Shown here: positions 9,602-21,834 of the stretch, piece after piece
Layout: each line of letters begins with the position of its first letter
Numbering within the stretch: the first letter of the stretch is position 1
Origin: Stromatinia cepivora
Lineage: Eukaryota > Ascomycota > Leotiomycetes > Helotiales > Sclerotiniaceae
Reading direction: 5' to 3'
Assembly: GCA_014898415.1 (NCBI GenBank)
Contig: RCTD01000010.1
Location: 1,714,791 to 1,778,790, forward strand
Length of the DNA: 64,000 nt
Program-made: the position numbers and the translations under genes
The notes under the pieces: generated by a model
The model's input: the letters and a program-made list of their open reading frames with translations, nothing else
The model's database searches: none
What the model was told of the DNA's origin: nothing

Positions 9602-12600
9602 ATGCAGCCCTTGAATCCTTTCCTGAGTGCTTTCTTCAAGAGTGCTCTGCCTACACAGTGTACGCCGGTACACCATCATGTAAGCTTGCCAACAATACCA
9701 GGCCTCTATTTTCAATGGATACCATTGGGCATGAAGCTGATAGCTTTCTAGATATTACTAGTACCTACTACCGAAGTTCTCCTAACCTCCCGCGATCGAG
9801 AAACCGGCGCGCTTTACGCAGACCTTGCAGGATCGGAAGACTTCCTAGGCAGTCATGTCTTGCGAATACCGGCCAACCATGCTGCGACCGCGGGAGGGAA
9901 GGATGCGCCAAATATGCGGGAAAACCGGGGAAAGGCGAAACAATACACAACGGTTAATGGAAGGACTGTCGTGATCAAAGATGCTTTTGTCTACAGTAAT
10001 AAGGGTTGGTATTGTTCGTAATTTTGCTGGAGGTTGGTGCTAATATCACCTACTGCCAGGATTCAAGACCTTGAACCAAGCGCAACTTCTATCTGATACT
10101 TTATGGTACCCAGATTCGCTCGAACCACGACAATGGCTTGTCTACTATATATCGAGACCTTTGGTTGGCATATTCGAGGAAATTAAAATCGCAACTGCAA
10201 TGCTAGCCCCGAGGCTCCCGGATGGTAGACCGATTCTCCCACCCAGATTGCCTTCAGTAGCCGACTCCACCTCTATGAATGGACTTCCTCGCAAAAAGGA
10301 TATAAAGAGTTTCAGCGAGCTTTTAACGAATTTTCCAATGATTGCGAGACAAATGCAACCCGGCTTGGAGGCCCTCTTTAAGGAGTTCAATCAGGTATTT
10401 GAAAAACAATTACCTCCTCCGCCATCAGCTGCGAACATTCCAGACCCTGTGCCAGATGGACCCATAGCTACAGCGATGAAGAAAGCACGGTCCAGTAGTT
10501 TTTCGAATCCAGGTCGACCAAATGGACATGTGCAACGTTATATCGTGGATTTCTATACCGAGGATGATGAGAATGTCATGCGGGGAGCTTTGGAGACCGC
10601 AGTTACGTCTGCGATTGATCTCTTCCAGATGGTTGACAAGCAGCAACTTTCCCTGCTTGGCGCTACGACTGATCTCACAGGTCCAATTGTGGAACGATTG
10701 ATTGATCGTTACGTTACCGAGCAATTGCACGATACCATATTATTTCCGAGACTATGTACAATGAAACGCCCAGAAGACTTAGAGCTTGAATCAAAAATCA
10801 GGCAGATGGAATTTGTGGATATCTCACAAGTTGGTATACCAATTCAAGGTGGTCATCAAGGAAAACATGAACTCACCTTACGTCTTGGTCGTGCTGTCGA
10901 AGAATTTCGAAAATTAAGTGTAGCAGGAAGCCCGCAGCAGATGATGGATATTTTACTTGTAACGTTGAAAACCGTGACGCAGCTCATTGAGATTCCAGCG
11001 AGCACAGGGGGACCCACTTCTTCCGAGAAAGTGAGCTCTGTCTTGACTATCAATGCTGATACTCTTGTCTCATTACTATTAGTTGTGGTCATAAGGGCAC
11101 AAGTTAGGCATCTCCAGGCTCGTCTCCTATATATGCGCCACTTCATTTTTGTTGATGATGTGGAAAGCGGTGAGATGGGATATGCACTAAGCACATTTGA
11201 AGCTGTCTTATCATATCTTGCAAGGGATTCAGGAGGTCTTCGGAAGGCTAGTCGGCGGAACCACAAATTATGGGCAGCAACTAAGAAAGGCGACTTGAAA
11301 GAAATGATGAAAATCATGGAGCCAGAACGAGAACTCTCTTCGGACGAAGAAGAGTCCGACCATGAGGAAGCTATCGTAGACGATGTAACCCATGAAAATA
11401 CGCCATGGAATACTTCAAATGGGCACGCCAGACGGAGATCTTCTGGAGCTGCCACGAAGCTTTCGCAAGCATCCACTCTTACTCATGTCTTTCCTTGGCA
11501 ATATCTACATGACGGTGTAGATGAAGAGCGATTACCACCACTACGGAGGCCTAAAACAGTTACTATGGATGTGCGAAGCTTATCTAGTAGCTCCGAGATA
11601 TCTTTCAGATCACGGGCTACCACGATTGACTCTACAAGTAGCGGCATCGAAGGCGATACCTCAATAGAACGATTATCGCAAACTGAGGATTCATCCGGTG
11701 AATCTGTTCCCATGATGGCCGTTCAACACGAGAGACCCGAGGCTCTTCAGTATCTTTTGTCGTTACATGACTACTATCCGCTACGAGCGGTTCTTGAAGA
11801 TACGAATAATGAGGGAACAACTTTATTGAGTGCTGCTGTGCAGTTGGGACATACCGAACTCATTAATATAATACTTGATTTTGTTTACCGAGCTGCATCA
11901 GAATTGATCGTCATTGGATATCTTTCGCGGCAGGATATCAACGGCAGGAGTGTAGCTCATTTCTTATTCAACTATCCGGAGCTTATTTCGAGAGTCGGGC
12001 GTTTATTGCCCTGGAGGCAGAAAGACAAGAATGGCCAAACACCACTTTTTGCATTATGCAGATCATACGACCATGGACGCTATAGACCCATGGTAGAGGC
12101 AGCAATTGCTGCAGCTACGGCTTCTCAGGGAGACGGCCAACCTTTACACTTAGACGATCATGTTGATTTGAAGGGTAACACATTGTTACATATTGTCAAC
12201 GATCCTCAAATAGCATTACAACTTCTTTCTCATTGCGACTCCGATGTTAATGCGACCAACGAGAAGAAATTCACACCACTCATGGTAGCTAGCAAATATG
12301 GTCGACTAGAAATGGTTCGAGCTCTATTTTCAGATCCAAGAGTAGACCTTTTTGCTAAGGAACTTCGTGGCTTGACAGCGGTTGAGCTTGCCAAAGATGA
12401 TGACGTACGGAATAGAATTGACGATTTAATATTATTCTCAGGGCTACCAGCCGTTGATGGAAGGATCACGGCTGTAGTCAGATCATTTTTCGTTGAGGAT
12501 GCAACTATTCGATTGGTACTCAAGTCTGGCGCACCATCGGGGCCTCAAAACTTTACTGTCACCACTTGTCGACGTTCGTTGTCCGACTTTGAACATTTGG

Positions 12601-13695
12601 CAAAATTACTCACTTTAGAAAACCCAGCTTCGTGGCTGCCATCTATATCAGGGATGAGGTCACCTTTCCAAATTCCTTCAAGGCCTTCGAGGGCTGTTCT
12701 AAGAGATATCCAAGTCCATCTTGATGCATTTTTGAAGATTCTACTAGCACATACAACCTTCTCAACACATGAGATGTTATGGGAATTCTTTCTGGTGCCA
12801 GATATACAGGCAGAAATGATGGAACAGAGGTCTAAACTGAAGGCTGAGGCAAGGGTAGAAACTGTAAGGGAAGAGTATCAGCCAATTGGTGATGTTCGCG
12901 ATGTCGAGCAATTCGTAGATCACGCAAGAGATATGGTCCGAAGTGTCAACTACTCTACCAAGAGTGTAGCACGTAGGGCCAATATGGTGGCGATTGTTAC
13001 CACAGGTATGTTTTCAATCATTCCCATAGAACATGTCGCTAATTTATACAGATCTTTACGATGCTTATAAGCTTGCCACTCGCGCAATTTCTACCCTTCC
13101 GTTCCTTCCTCAAACTCATATATCTGCCCTTGAAGCTTATACCCAAACACTTGCTCCATCCTCCACTTCCCCATATTCTACTTTCCATACCACTATCCTT
13201 TCAATTCACAGCACCATAATCGCAATGCTCCTTTCTCTGTCCCGTCCCACCTCGCTCATATCATCGATCACCACATCCCGAAAATCCATCGAACGTTCCT
13301 ACAATTCCCTTTCCCGATCAACTCGTTGGCCACTAGGTCTCCTCGACGAAACTCGACAACGTTTAAATGAAGAAAAGGAAGACAAAGTCCGAAGAACAAA
13401 GGAAGAAGTCGAGGAAACTGGAAGGGAACTAAGATACACGCAACAAGTCGTCGCAGCGGAACTGGCTGGTTGGCAAGATTTACATGAGAAGATGGGGAGG
13501 AAAGCCGTGAAGGATTTGGCGCAATCAATGCTTGTTAGGGAACGTACGACGTTGGAGGGGCTAAGAAGGGCGATTAGAAGATTAAAGGTTGGGGAACAAA
13601 GAATTGTAGATGTTGGAATGGAGGAAAGTGAAGATGAGGACGAGGGTGGAGAGGCGGGGGCGAGTGGTAGTCATGTTGAAAGCATCGTTATGTAG
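9602..13695 (+). CDS. Vrl1-like VPS9/ankyrin/PX protein (endosomal Rab5-type GEF)
   Basis: Exons 9602-9679, 9752-10004, 10060-13005 and 13052-13695 give a continuous 1306-residue frame. Start ATG 9602 (MQPLNPFL) is followed by PVHHHILLVPTTEVLL across intron 1. In order: an N-terminal region to about residue 300; a VPS9 domain at about 320-505 (LIDRYVTEQLHDTILFPRL..INADTLVSLLLVVVIRA..HLQARLLYM); a Ser/acidic linker; ankyrin-like repeats at about 660-905 (GNTLLHIV, KFTPLMVASKYGRLEMVRALF); a PX-like segment at about 930-1025 (CRRSLSDFEHLAKLL..LPSI); and a helical C-terminal region (exon 4, about 1090-1306) that could form a BAR-like coil. This order matches yeast Vrl1 of the VINE complex, a Vps21-directed exchange factor on endosomes. 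The domain order is seen; orthology to Vrl1 is inference. It is also related to animal VARP. Confidence 0.92.
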
Positions 13696-14976
13696 TTGAT
13701 ACATCAACGGATTCGCAAGGAACAGATTCTTTGCATATCATAGATGCAGGAATGGAAATGACTGAAATGAAATGACACATTGTGTTTTATTTTATTTTGG
13801 TTTGGATAGAAATTATGATCATGATCGTGCTGGGCGATTGTGGCATGGCATGGCATGGTATAAGATGATATGATATTACACCGTATAGCATTGTGGCGTT
13901 TAGGCATACATATAATCCTATGAGCGGTCTTTTTTACTTATTGATTCATGGTTTTTGAATTGATTTGCATGTTGTGTGTATTGTGTTATGTTCTTGAGTG
14001 ATTGATGTGTTCTTTGTTAACTTGTGTGTGATGATGTGAATTTACATCATCTTATTCATATTTCTATACCCGAATTTAGATATTCATTTTTTGAATAAAT
14101 TGAATCTTCTAAATGAAATGAAATGAAATGAAATGAGTTATTTCAATATAAATCTATTCTAATTTTATAAGATAAATTACTAGAGTAGATATTAGGAATC
14201 CCTCTAGTTATTCGTTCCTATCCGTTCCTTTCTATTTTCTATTTTCTATTTTCTATTTTCTATTTTCTATTTTCTATTTTCTATTTTCTATTTTCTATTT
14301 TCTATTTTCTATTTTCTATTTTCTATTTTCTATTTTCTATTTTCTATTTTCTATTTTCTATTTTCTATTTTCTATTTTCTATTTTCTATTTTCTATTTTC
14401 TATTTTCTATTTTCTATTTTCTATTTTCTATTTTCTATTTTCTATTTTCTATTTTCTATTTTCTATTTTCTATTTTCTATCCTATCCAAACGTTGAATGG
14501 GGTTTGGGAGATTATTGGAAGGGTGATGATGATGGTGATGATGAACTGGGAGTAAGGGGGGCTGAAGGAAGGGAAATTCTCTATCTTTTTTTTTTTTTTG
14601 AGTTTATATTGTTAGTGAGGGGTACTCGTCTAGTTAGAGGGTTGATATGATTATAGTATTTCTGGATATCTATGTGGATGTGTAGTGATATTAGATATTT
14701 ACCATTTCATAAATGGTAATCATCAATTGTTTTGACTCTTATATAGTATAGTATCTCATCCCAAGAATCTCGTCATGTATCCCACTCCATCCTTTCTAAT
14801 CCTATGATACCAACTACCAATTCAATCGTCATGAGTAAAATCCGTGGACTCTACAGTGAATTCCACATCACAATTGGCATGAACAAAACTCTCCATGTTA
14901 TATAAAAGATGCCATCAGAATTCCTCTTGCCGTTCCCTACCCATATCCAAATGCCATCATGATATCATTATTAAAC
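13696..14976. other. Convergent spacer with a minisatellite
   Basis: Between the 3' ends of the Vrl1-like gene and the oxidoreductase. It is AT-rich, with short GAAAT runs near 14115 and a long heptanucleotide array listed separately. No gene is supported. Confidence 0.6.
14231..14480. repeat. Heptanucleotide tandem array (CTATTTT)n
   Basis: About 250 bases of essentially perfect CTATTTT units, roughly 35 copies, with no interruptions seen. One strand is all pyrimidine plus A, the other A/G rich. Such purity implies recent expansion or active slippage. Confidence 0.97.
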
Positions 14977-16697
14977 CTAAGAAACAGAAGCATTCAACTT
15001 CCCTACAACTTCTCTATCCCACCAACTCTCAAAATCTAAGACTAGTTTATCTTTTCGTGCTTCTTCAGCTGCAAATACTACCGCGTGACTTCGAATTACT
15101 TCTTCTACTGGTTTTTGGGGATTTATGTTAGATCTTGGATTTTTTTTTTCTTCGGTAAACGAGAAAAGGGGAAATCGAAGCTAATGAAGAAAGAGGACAA
15201 AAACTTACAGCTACACCCTACCCATTCCCTCTGTGCAACATCTACATCTGCCCCTTCATTCATAACACTATTCACAGCTCCTACAAATTGTCTCACTAAT
15301 CCTTCATCACCACCCCCATGTCCACTTTTAATATCCGTGATTTTCGGCTCATATACTTTTGTCTCACCTGTGTTAAAATCCTCAACTTTAATCGTCGTAC
15401 TATCTGCATATATTTCGCCATCACTTCCATAAATATGTGTATATCTCTCACAAATCTTCTTCGTATGAGATACCATGTGGAATGAAGCTTGTTTAGCCCC
15501 GCGATTTAGAGAGGGATTCGCGGGAAATGTCATGGTTACGAATTGATCGTCGTTGACTGTGTTGTCTGATTCGTAGACACAGCGCCCGAACCAATTCTTA
15601 GCTTCGATTTCGGAGATAGGGGTTCCGGATGTGTAGTCTTCAGATAGAATGGATAGGATAGCGGATTCTGCAGCCGAAGGGCCGGAGGTAGTGAGGATGT
15701 CTTCAATATCCGGGACAAGAATATCGACGGGCCAATTGGTGTTGGGGACTTTAAGACCCTTGAATTTTGGGGATATGTATACGTCTTTCGCGGAGTATTT
15801 GCAGTCTGGTTCGATGGGACAGGAAAGACAGTTTGTCGCGGTGCCAGCGGAAGCGGGTTTGCGGGTGCGAGTAAATTGCTGAAGAGAACCTGTGGATGTT
15901 ATTGTTTCGGGGAGATGAGGTGGAGCGGTTGGGTCTGATGGGGGAGGAGAACAGAGGAGCCAAAGGAGGAGATCGATATCGTGGCAGGACTTTGTGAGGA
16001 GGGAGGGAGCTGTTGTGGATTCTTTGCGCCAATTTCCACTATTTGCTTATTAGCTATCATGCCTCGTATTTTTCGAGGAAATATCATACCGAACATAACT
16101 ATGAGTAAAATGCCACCATCCCACGGGTTCAGTATGATTAATACTCAGCACATCCCCAATAACTCTCTCCTCCAAAAGTAGCTTCCTCAACATCATATTA
16201 TGCGGACTATACCTCAATACATGCCCAATACTAAATATCTTCTCCGGCAGTCGATTCCGTGGATAATCCGGTAACATCGCCCTATATATCTCCACACAAT
16301 CCGCCAATGTCGTAGCCAAAGGCTTCTCACACATAATATGTAATCCCAATGGCTTCAACCCCACTATAACCTCCTTGTGCATTTCATCTAGCACACATAT
16401 AAACGCGGCATCGACACCCTGTGGTACTGATTCACCGCGAGAAGCGCGAGCGCGTCGATCGAGTTCATAATCGAGAAATTCTTTCCAATTGGAAAATGAT
16501 TGCCCTGGGGAAGGGGCATTGGAGCCCCAGATGTAGCGGGAACCGAGGCGTTGACGTTTGTAGGGGATGGGTTCTGCGACAGCGTAGACGATGCCAGGAG
16601 TGGATTCGGCTACGCAGCGTGAATATTGGGAGCCTCGAGATCCGGCGCCGATTATAAGGATGCGGGGTTTGGTAGGGGTGGATGCGTGTAGTGCCAT
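14977..16697 (-). CDS. Gfo/Idh/MocA-family NAD(P)-dependent oxidoreductase
   Basis: Exons 16090-16697, 15209-16038 and 14977-15107 sum to 522 codons with matching phases. Intron 16039-16089 joins HSYVR to GNWRKES; intron 15108-15208 (GTAAGT..AACCAG) joins VGCS to LEEVIRSHAVVFAAEEAR. The N-terminal Rossmann motif is IIGAGSRGSQY (residues about 14-24), and the sugar-dehydrogenase signature MCEKPLATT is present near residue 120. The C-terminal half has the predicted alpha/beta substrate domain, including HDIDLLLWLL and a Cys-rich loop CLSCPIEPDCKYS that might bind a metal. Members oxidise or reduce sugars and related polyols in the cytosol; the substrate cannot be told from sequence. The 522-residue length fits the longer fungal subgroup rather than the usual 350. 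Confidence 0.93.
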
Positions 16698-17906
16698 TTC
16701 TAAGGACTTATACTTTGGAATTGGAGAGCTATAGTTTAGCTTGGGGTTGGAGATTTAGAAAGAAGATATGAGATTAAGGTTGAGATACCAATTGAATAGA
16801 TATTCTTGCGAAGTTGGAATACTCAATTGGTTGCACTTGCCAACAACAAAGGTATCGAGGGTTATTCACAGCATGTAAAATACTTTACTCATCCTCAAGT
16901 TCAGAGCGTAGCTGGGCAGTAGAACAACTCAATGCTCATCTTATGATAAAGCATTTTGATATATAGTGTTGTAGATGTGAAGCTCCTCTCTGCATGCAGG
17001 GCTTAGCAGGACCCCTTGCCCCACGATAAGAGGTGGGGAAAAGTAACGTTACCGGGTTCGAACCAATCATAACGAAGGGATTGGTATTAGACACCTGCCA
17101 TATTTATATCTTTCGTCCTAGTACAAGAAGACTGATATGCCTCAAGAAAATGCCTTGGCGTTTCAAAGCTCCGGATTAAGAAAATGGGGAACAGCTAAAG
17201 GATATTTCTAGGTAAAAAAAAATAACTACGTTACATTAGGGCGTTTTTTTGTTGCATATCTACATAGATTCTGACGCAATACAAGACATTGAAATACAGG
17301 GCTCTGTAGGTTGGATGACAGTTCATATACTACGTCATACTCAAGATAGTATCTGATGGATTAATACCAAATTTGGATGAAATTTTGGGATTACAAATGG
17401 GATGAAACCCAAGATTGAGCTTATGGCTGAACTACGAATTGTACATGCCTCTTCCACAGCTCCCCCTTTTCGATACAGAGCCTTCTCCTGCAGCTGCCTC
17501 ATACTAGGCAGTAACGTGAATTCCTAAGCCCTGCGAAGTACGGTGCAGTGCATGTTGCATTCATGTTTGGCAAAAAGTGTCGTTTCATGCCTGCCATTCT
17601 TCTAACGTGCCGTTCAGTTGTTTCCTCACATTTGGTCCCAAAGCCGCCAGAAAGTTAGCATGAAGGTCTTCCCCCATCGAGCAATGATAATTCCTAGATG
17701 TGCCCAATTTCCATCAAGGTCTGCCAAAAGCCAGGGAATATTTCCACATCTATTATACGGAATGATGTAAGCAAAACTTGACACGTAGGTTACCAAATAC
17801 CGTTCCTTAAGATCTCGATACAGAGTAGTTTGATTCCATTATTCTGTAGTTTGGAAGTACCAGCACTAGGGACAAAATTCGGGACCCAGCTTGATGTTGA
17901 AATAGG
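16698..17906. other. Intergenic, no gene seen
   Basis: 1.2 kb between two minus-strand genes. A GGGTTCGAACC stretch near 17052 looks like a tRNA T-loop but has no cloverleaf around it. No gene is supported. Confidence 0.5.
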
Positions 17907-18783
17907 TTACTTGAGAATAGTGTCAACAAGTATGTTGCTAGCCTGCCGTGCTCGGCTTGTCTGGGGCGATCTGAAAATTGTTCTTAGTCAATCATGATGT
18001 CCTAGCATACCGAACCTCATATGTCTCATACCATCCACTAATCCTGCGTTCGACAAGTTCTCTCATTGCTTGATATGTCTGACATTTATCTTTTAGATCA
18101 TCTCGGAAATCGACTTCATCAAATTTAGCTCTGGGATTTCGGTTGAGTTTGCAGTAACCTCCATACTTATTAGTTTTGTGAGCGGTCAGTACAATGGGAG
18201 AAGTCCAGCTGTGAGATATCGACTTTTTACTGATAGTCGCATAAACTACATTCCTATCACCGAGTTTGCGGTCTGGCTGTTTCAAAGTTCCGAGATACAC
18301 ACCTGGTTTAAACAATGGATCCGACAAGCCATGATCTTCGCCAGGGTTTTGGAATGGTGTATTTAACACACCGAGTGGTGTTGCAGGCCGTGGGTCGATG
18401 AATACATCGTGTGCAGTATTGTCGTGTGATTCTTCCGAGGAACTGATTATCTTCTCCTGGCCCGAATCAAGTTCCTTGGGTGATAGACATCTTGACATTC
18501 GAGCAGACAGTGGTTGAGTAGAAGGCTCGAATAGTTTTGCGGAATCGATAGGAAATTCAGATGGAAAGTAAGTTGGTGGGATATGTAGCTTTGGCGGCGC
18601 TGGAGGCTTTACTTCCTTGTGGTGAGGCGGAGAAAGTTCGAAATCGCTGGTCAGAGCTAGGAAATGATTTTCTAATGGAAATATGCGGTCTCCTTCTGAT
18701 ATTTCCACCACGTGGGATAACCTTTCCAATATCTCCTCTTCTGACTTGGTTCGCTCTAGACCTTCAGGTTCCAGGGATGCCAT
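17907..18783 (-). CDS. Hypothetical protein, unrecognised
   Basis: Start ATG 18783 (MASLEPEGLERTKSEEEI). The frame is open to 17992, but a good donor (GTATGC at 18010) and an acceptor with a TGACTAAG branch (TTTTCAG, ending 17971) allow a 40-nt intron and a second exon 17907-17970, giving 278 residues with matching phase; without splicing it would be 263. The first half is proline- and serine-rich and probably disordered. The second half is more ordered (KPGVYLGTLKQPDRKLGDRNVVY, then KFDEVDFRDDLKDKCQTYQ and ISGWYETYEVR). No signal peptide, membrane segment or known motif is seen. I do not recognise the family and assign no function. Confidence 0.68.
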
Positions 18784-19539
18784 TGTGGGGCAACTGGGAG
18801 GGAAAATAATGCATTATTGCAATTGATGGCTGGGGAAGATTTTGAGAAGCAGCTCATGTTATGGTGTCGATATTGAGATCGAGATTGGGGAAGCGCATCT
18901 TGCCTTTATGAGCTCTAGAAGCATGCTCGAGTTCAATAAAGGATATTACAATGCATGAACATGACATGATCCTTGACCATCTCTAGCATGTGAAGATTGA
19001 ACAAAGGATATTGAAATACATCACTAAAAAAGTTACCTGGGGTGATTGAGATTTCTCAAAAAAGCATACGATTCTCCTAAGAACTTTTAAAGAGGAAAAG
19101 ATGATTAGATGCTGCCATGGATATTACCGCACCGAGTATATTTGTGGTGCCTTCCATGAGTTTACTCGATAATCTCATTGTGACGATGTGAATGCTGGGG
19201 AGGAACACAAAGTAACTGTCAGGATACTTCGTACTGATGCTTATTGCGCCAAGTATCATCATGGCTCTTGAAGTGATTGGTGGGATAGCAAGTATTGCTC
19301 AACTAGCTGTACAGATCGCGAGGAACAAAAGTGTATATTGATGCTCGATAATGTGTTGATGTTTGTGCCAAGCAAGTGGAGAAATCTTGCCTTCGCCGAA
19401 TCTCGGGTTCTCGCCTTTCAATTAAGGCACCAATTCACATCACATGATATCTACCTCGCTTCTCAGGATCTTCCAATTCTCCATCCGAACCTCCCAACGA
19501 CCTCGAGATCTCCAATTGACGCCCTTCATACCTGTCAAG
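18784..19539. other. Divergent spacer, with a possible gene relic
   Basis: 0.75 kb between the unrecognised minus-strand gene and ATP14 on the plus strand. Apart from the short reading frame at 19261-19341, listed separately, nothing is supported. Confidence 0.5.
19261..19341 (+). pseudogene. Possible N-terminal relic of a fungal Helo-like/STAND protein
   Basis: A 26-codon ATG frame reads MALEVIGGIASIAQLAVQIARN and then stops. The alternation of Gly-Gly-Ile-Ala-Ser-Ile-Ala-Gln-Leu is typical of the extreme N-terminus of fungal NLR-like or Helo-like-N proteins, which start with an amphipathic/hydrophobic helix. There is only 200 bp before ATP14, so no room for the rest of such a protein. Recognition rests on a short motif, so chance is a real alternative. 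Confidence 0.3.
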
Positions 19540-20066
19540 ATGTTCACACAAACTGTCCGCGCTTCGGTATGCTATATCCTCAGCTCGAAATGTCAAGATA
19601 CTAACCGCCAAAGCGCTCTCAAATCGCCCGCGTTGCGAGGCAGCAAATGATCAGCAAACGAACTTTCATCGTTCCTACTGCTGTTCGTCGTGGTATGTTG
19701 GTGGTTTCATTTACAGCTAGCATCTGACCTTTAAAATTACTGCAATGTGATCGACTTTACTTGCAGCAATACCTACCACCCAGAAGCTAATTCCGATCAA
19801 TAGCGGACCTTGTCCAAGATCTTTACCTTAAGGAATTGAAGAGTTACAGAGCTCCCCAAATCAAGGCCTCCGATTCCGAGGGACACGTTCTCAAGTTCTC
19901 CCCACCTAAGGCTCCTACATCTCCAGAAGAAACCGATATTGCAAAGGAATTGGCAGCATATGAGGCAAGCACAGTTGAGGTAGAGGGACAAGCTGAGGGA
20001 GGAGCTGAGGCTAAGGAGGTTGATTGGTTTGAGGAGGAACCTGAGGAGGAAGCTGCACACCACTAG
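19540..20066 (+). CDS. ATP14: Mitochondrial F1Fo-ATP synthase subunit h
   Basis: Exons 19540-19566 (only 27 nt), 19614-19692 and 19804-20066 give 122 residues. Intron 1 is 19567-19613 with a TACTAAC branch; intron 2 is 19693-19803. The N-terminus MFTQTVRASRSQIARVARQ is an arginine-rich amphipathic presequence. It is followed by the family core ADLVQDLYLKELKSY, KASDSEGHVLKFSPPKAP and SPEETDIAKELAAYEAS, and a strongly acidic tail ending EEEPEEEAAHH. Subunit h belongs to the peripheral stalk of the inner-membrane ATP synthase. The length agrees with fungal Atp14. The micro-exon hides the presequence from simple gene calling; the start is fixed by phase agreement over both introns. Confidence 0.95.
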
Positions 20067-20783
20067 ATTACGAAATTATACCGGAGTGAAATCTTGAAGT
20101 TGCGTGGCAGAATAAAAGTTGCGGATGGAGGTGCGGGGAATGTGTACACATAGCGAAGTGGTAGAATGAAGTGCGGATTGTACAGTCATCAAACACTAAT
20201 TCGAAAGAAGAATCGACCGACTGGACAATCATCTGCAGCACAGGTTGCTATTCCTATATGTCCAGAAGGCAAATTTTAAGTCTCTTCCTAAGAAGTAGAT
20301 TGGCTACCAGGTATTTATTTCGGTCCCCACACGTTTAACATGGAAGACTTTCACGCCAAGTGGCCGGAATGCTTAATGCTCAACATCTGGGGAATAAGAA
20401 CATGGTGAAGTTGCATAAAAGACTATACTATTACATCTGTGGAATCGCTTTTCCGCACCCCAACAATGTTGGCCACTTCCTCTCGTTCGAGAGTATCCCC
20501 TGCGATTAGCTTGCACGGACCTTTGCGGGGATTCTAAGTATCTTCTATTCTTATTCTTGTCCTTGCCCAACATTATTCCCTTCATCTCCTTCCTCGTTGT
20601 TATTAGACATCAAAGAAATATCCTTCTACGTTCGCCATCCGTTACGATAATATCTTACTCGGAATCCTGCCCATCCTGCCTCATGCTTCCACCAATCTTA
20701 GCCACATGACTTCCAAGTGAAATGCTTAGCATTTCAAACGTCAGTGAAGCTTTGAGCCGCTTAATTCCCAACCATTTTTTGAC
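20067..20783. other. Convergent spacer, no gene seen
   Basis: Between the 3' ends of ATP14 and the Kre9-like gene. No supported coding frame or repeat. Confidence 0.5.
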
Positions 20784-21834
20784 TCAATCACCAACATCCA
20801 CCGGAGCATCTTTCTTGATACTCCTTCCTTCCAACTCATATATCTTCTCCTTCATACTCGTACCATGCAATTCAAACTTTCCAGGCCCCTCCATCTCATG
20901 CAAATTAGCAGTTGTTTCTAGCTCCAACGCGTTTTTATCACCCCACATCTTCCATGGTAATGTAAGAGGCTGTCCATGCTTATCTCGATGACGGATAATT
21001 ATATATACTGTGATCAAAAGAAATAAGCCTAAGACACCAACGACAATACCAACTATCATAGGTATTCGATTCCTCTTCATATTAGAAGCTGACGGTGTGT
21101 TGGTTGAGTCTGGCAGTGTGTTGGTTGACGTTGCAAATAACGTATGGTCTGTATGTCTAGTGCTATTTATCGTTCTTGTGGCTGTACCCGAAATCGATAT
21201 TGAACTCGAAATGCCATCATTTCCTGGTGTAGTAGTCGAAGCAACCTTTCCAATTTTTGTTGAGCTACCGCTGTCGCCACCTACACCAGTACTACTCATG
21301 CTAGTGCCAACACTGACATCACTAGTTCCGTTAGGATACCTGGTCGTTTTATCAATACCATCACTACCATCTCTTTTATACATTGCAACATCATTCACCC
21401 AAAAAGCACCTGAGAGTGTTTGGGTTCCATCACAGTCGCTCAAAATTGCCCATGGTGGAAAATGCACATTATTTATATCGAGCCCTGGCGGTACAGTCCA
21501 TTTGTATTTCCCAGATGATAATGGAACATTTGCTATTGTTTTGAATCAGTCCCGGCTCCAGATATATGAAGATGACGAACGAACAAGCTATCTCAAGTAT
21601 TGAACCTCCAATGCTAGAATCAGATATCATACGCATCAAAGTTAAACTGATAGTTCCATTCAGACGAGAGGGCCATTTAATATCATAGTTAGTATCCGAG
21701 AGAAGGATTTGTTTTCCGGTAGGCATGAGGAGTTCGAGCTCAGTAGCATAGTTCGAGCGAACTAACAAACAAAAAACCGAGACGAAAACGCCAAATCCGT
21801 GAAGATATGAGATCATCATGATGTTATGCTCCAT
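20784..21834 (-). CDS. Kre9/Knh1-like surface protein with one transmembrane helix
   Basis: Exons 21585-21834 and 20784-21532 (intron 21533-21584) give 332 residues; the phases agree. The first 30 residues (MISYLHGFGVFVSVFCLLVRSNYA) look like a signal peptide. Residues about 35-130 carry the Kre9/Knh1-type Ig-like pattern: NYDIKWPSRLNGTISLTL, then SGKYKWTVPPGLD, then FWVND. A Ser/Thr/Gly-rich stalk, likely O-mannosylated, precedes a helix at about 242-263 (MIVGIVVGVLGLFLLITVYIII) followed by a basic stop-transfer RHRDK and a 70-residue cytoplasmic tail with ELEGR and ELHGTS-like repeats. The layout is that of fungal surface proteins with a single span rather than a GPI anchor. A role at the cell surface is inference; the ligand is unknown. 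Confidence 0.82.

Noticed and set aside
17040..17075. GGGTTCGAACC as a tRNA T-loop
   Set aside because: No pairing T-stem, anticodon arm or acceptor stem can be drawn around it.
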